This document shows, one piece after another, positions 60,361-64,000 of a stretch of DNA of 64,000 nucleotides. The translations under genes and the position numbers were made by a program. The DNA is from Eremophila alpestris peregrina (Eukaryota; Chordata; Aves; Passeriformes; Alaudidae), in NCBI GenBank assembly GCA_009792885.1, contig WMCF01000026.1, positions 310,001 through 374,000 of the forward strand. Reading direction: 5' to 3'. The notes beneath the pieces are model-generated. The model had not been told where the DNA came from, ran no database searches, and worked only from the letters and a program-made list of their open reading frames with translations. Numbering within the stretch: position 1 is the stretch's first letter; each line of letters begins with the position of its first letter.

Positions 60361-63300
60361 GTAAATTATCCTGTGCAGCTACACTTGGGCACACCGAGAC
60401 AAAATGCATTCTGACACTTGTAGTGTATGTTAGAACTGCTTCAGAAATTGCTGAGATTTTATAGCACGATGAAACTTACCTTTTAACAATTCTTTATTTA
60501 CTTATCAACCAATACTCGTGTTCATATTTGTTTACTTTTCATGTTACTTTAAAATTTTTGAATCAATTGACACTCAGATGTGATGGTCACAGGTTTGGTA
60601 TAAGAACTGAGGTAGACAAAAGAGGCCTCCTCTTTTCCAAAACAGAAGCCCATTATATTCTTGCACTTATGTGTATCAGGTTAGTCCTGATTATTTGCAG
60701 TGTATAACTGCCAACCTAAATATATGGTGAATGAGACCTTCATCTATCTTTGTGTAGGCTTCTAAATATTTGGTTTCTTGAGCTTTTACTTTTTACTGCC
60801 TGAATGCCCTGTGGCTGTGCATCCACACAGGCTCTAGGGCAGCCTCTGTGTTCTGGCAAGTGAGTCTGAAAAGCGAACACTTGTCTGGGCTCTGAGACTG
60901 ACAGGCAGTTGCTTAAAAGTTCTGTGACTTTTGTGTCCACACATAGTTTTTCAAGTTTCAAGACCTCAGCAGAATGTGAAGGAAGTGGCAGTTTTCTAAC
61001 TGCAGGATCTTTTATTCTTCCTAGTAAGAAACAAGCAGTATGAAGTGTCAAAGGATTTCTTTTGCAGCAGCTACAGGATTGTGTGATGTACAGGGAAAAA
61101 ATAATAGAGTTACAACAGTAACAGCTCTAGGAGTGAACTGATGGAAAATGACTATTGTAGACTTTGCTCTGATGCTGTTATCTCATGGTGTGTGGGCATC
61201 CTGTTGTAGTTCCAGAGGTCCACTATCTCAAGCTATACAAGTTCACTTGTGTCATGCCTCTAATATTTTTTAAAAGGTTAGTTCTGTTCCTACACAATTT
61301 CCTTGCAAGAAATTTCTATTTCATACTGATGAATTTGTGAAGTAGATTTACACTTATACATGGAAAATAAAACCTGAAAGACTCTTATTTAGGAATAACA
61401 TCATTCATTTTCACATTATCATAAGTCTGTTTGGCACATTAATATGTTTTTATGCTTTGAATGTGAAAATAATACTAAATTTATTCTGGCAAAACCAGTG
61501 CATATTAGCGTAAAGCTCTTTCTATCATCACAAAAAGTAGTTTTTTCACTTCTATGATGGAATTTTTTTTTTCTCAGAACTACTTAGAGAAAATGATGCT
61601 GTATATTTTTATTGGTCTAGTAATAGCATATACTCAAACATTCTCTCTATCCTTACTATTATTTAAGAGATAATTGCTACTGAAGAAGCATTGCTAGAAG
61701 GTAATTCTCAGTGGTAGTCCTGCAGAATTGTTACACTGCTGTCAGTGTATTTAGACAGAATTTCGTCTGAGTTCTCTTTGTCCTTTTCAGGACAGGATTA
61801 ATTTTTTTTTTCCTGCTGATGTGCCCTTGCACATTTCCTTTGGCTGATTTTCTTAAAATCTGATGGTTAACAATACTTAAAATCTACATTGTAGTCAATA
61901 TATTCAAAGTAATTTATAGGCATTGATTACTCTTCAGCAGTCTGGTAGATGTGGTGGGTTAGAATGATATGGCATCTTCAGTGAAAATTTGAGTTGGGGA
62001 GGGCAATATTCATGAGGATAAGCTCAACAAAAAGCTGAAGAACAGAGAAATATCCTGTTTGGATTGTTCTGCTCTTATATCTCACAATTCCAGCCACAGA
62101 TTACAAGATAACTGGTCAATTCCAGTTTGGAGAATTCCAGTCAGCTGAGGCTCTGCAGTGGGGCTCACTCATTTCTTCTGATTCTCCAGCCAATACCCAG
62201 GTTGTCTTGGGGTGATTCCTTGTATTGATGCAATGCTGACAAGGCCAAGGATCATATTTTCTTGACAAAGATAGACCCAACTCCCTGCAATTCCCAGAGT
62301 GAGATATGCTATGCTGTGAATATACAGGAATTTAGATATCTGAGGAGTTCACTTTTTCCATAAAAGTTAAAAGAAAACTTGGAGCTCTTTTCATGATCTT
62401 TCTCTTTTAGAGGGAAATGTTGCTTTAAAAGCCTTAAATTTTACAGTAAATATACATCATTGTAATAATAAACTACCCAGCACACCACAATGGTGTTAGA
62501 AGTTGAACCCAAATACACATCACTGCATATCCTAAATTATAAAAGGAATCTTTCATCCAGTTACAGTGAAGGAAAAGCAATAATTTTGTTCTGTGATTAA
62601 AGTGACCCTAAGTAATTTCATCTACCACAAAATGACTGGTGTAACATCTGCTCCCAGGGAGCAGGCCAGTGGCTTTATAGGGCAGCAAGCCTCACCACAT
62701 CTGGCACCATTTACTGCTGGGAATTAAATGCTGAGAATCACTCTGCCCTCACTGGGTGTTGGTGATCTGTTGGAATCACCCACTCAGAAGACACAAGATC
62801 TGCACAACAGCAGGGCACACCTGAGCTGGAAAGTAAAAATTCCATGGGCAAGGAAAAAAAGCTAAATCAAGAAGCTGAGTAATAATTATTAGCTTAACTT
62901 CTGTAATGGTAGACATTCTGGCTTTCTGTGTTTGTCTCAGCTAAAATTTTCTGCATGTGAGAAAGCATTATTATTCACTGATTGATCAGGAAAACCACAA
63001 ATAATTGTCCAAAAATCAACCACAACTAGGTGGGAATAAAAGCGGTATTTTGTGTCCAGTGAAACAGAAGTGACAAAGAAATGGAGAAACACATGAAAGA
63101 TATAATCTTTTCAATGTTACTGAAAAGTGTGAGAAATGCTAATATTAAAAATGAAAAACAGAATGGAGAAATATGAAGACAGACCACCACCCCCTTCAAA
63201 ATAAAAAATAAATTCACAAATACAAAGCAAAAACACTGTGGGATATAGCCAGACACGTTAAGAATACCAGCAAACAACCAGTGGCAAATATATTGGCTAC

Positions 63301-64000
63301 TTCTGGGAAGCTAAAGTACTTTTAGTTTTATAATACTAACATTTTGTTGCTAGCTGATTAAAAATAATTAGGATAACATTTGGAAAATGAATGAAAAATG
63401 TTTTAAGACAAAGAAAAATGAATGAAAGGAAAAACCTTGTAGTTGTAAAGCTTAGGTGCATGTAAAATATTAAGATTAGGTGACCACAAAAGATCTACAA
63501 ATTTGACCTTCAGTCACTGAAAACATTTACAAATACTGAATAGGGAGACAAACAAGGAAGTGTTTTGGAAGGTTCAAACATGTGGGAATGAACATGTTTT
63601 TCCAAAACTTAAGTCATGCTTAGTAAATATGATTGTTTGTTCTTCAGGGACCTTGCAATGAACTTTTGAGCTGAAGCATAAGCTTTTTATTCTGCATGAA
63701 ATTGGTAGTTTTGGCAATATATTGTAGATGATGAAATAAGTAATGGAAAAATAGTTTTTGTTCCATAGCTAATCCAGGGTGATCTGGATAGACAGCTGTG
63801 TGAATGTGAATGTGTGATGGGTCTGGATCTGATCACCTCTCTGGGCAAACAGGATTTGTAAAATGTGGCAGAAAATTTGAAGAAGTACACATGATTTACA
63901 GGTGCAAAGCCTTCATTAAAAATTGAAAAATACAGTAAAATAGCAGTTTAAAACCAGGGGTATTGTTCTCTGTTATAGACACTACATTTCAAGATGAATA
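60361..64000 (+). other. Start of the next SH3RF1 intron
   Basis: Sequence after the exon i donor is AT-rich. I found no exon with the expected SH3-4 pattern (ALYDY-like start, conserved tryptophan, FPGSFV-like end) up to 64000, so this intron runs off the window. No gene or recognised repeat is seen. Confidence 0.85.

Noticed and set aside
1..64000. CRISPR arrays, operons, phage or other prokaryotic systems
   Set aside because: There are no regularly spaced direct repeats with spacers and no dense co-oriented genes. The split exons and CR1 repeats show vertebrate nuclear DNA.

Overview
The window is vertebrate, most likely bird, nuclear DNA. It is AT-rich and gene-poor, with long GT-AG introns and no operon-like packing. 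Its recognisable interspersed repeats are CR1-type LINE fragments: 3' tails at about 8166-8592 and 40911-41030, and an older antisense piece at about 45630-45812. CR1 tails of this form are typical of avian genomes. I cannot fix the species.

One gene is supported: SH3RF1 (POSH, plenty of SH3s), on the + strand. It is an E3 ubiquitin ligase and JNK-pathway scaffold. Nine consecutive internal coding exons lie at 36474-36749, 37500-37595, 42673-42975, 43865-43975, 51425-51579, 53921-54091, 54253-54512, 58035-58393 and 60029-60360. All have GT-AG borders and compatible phases. Spliced, they give 2063 coding bases, 687 whole codons plus 2 bases, with no internal stop. They encode SH3-1, SH3-2, the Rac-binding linker with its RHS phospho-motif, a proline-rich segment, SH3-3, a long Ser/Thr/Ala/Pro linker, and a GC-rich segment that leads to the fourth SH3. 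The RING-finger N-terminus and the last exon with SH3-4 are not here, so both ends of the gene lie outside the window.

Layout: 1-36473 is a long upstream intron with a CR1 tail, A-rich and T-rich low-complexity DNA, a (TTG/TTA)n microsatellite and a small GC-rich patch. 36474-60360 is the exon cluster. 60361-64000 is the start of the next intron, before the exon expected to carry SH3-4.

I found no RNA gene, CRISPR array, intact mobile element or second convincing gene, and no clearly new biological system. The observations most worth checking are a perfect 12-bp POU-dimer (MORE) palindrome with an 11/12 match inside the gene, a CpG-dense coding exon, a small antisense ORF with a signal-peptide-like N-terminus, a consensus TACTAAC branch site, two perfect hairpins, and a triplicated AT-rich motif next to an exon.
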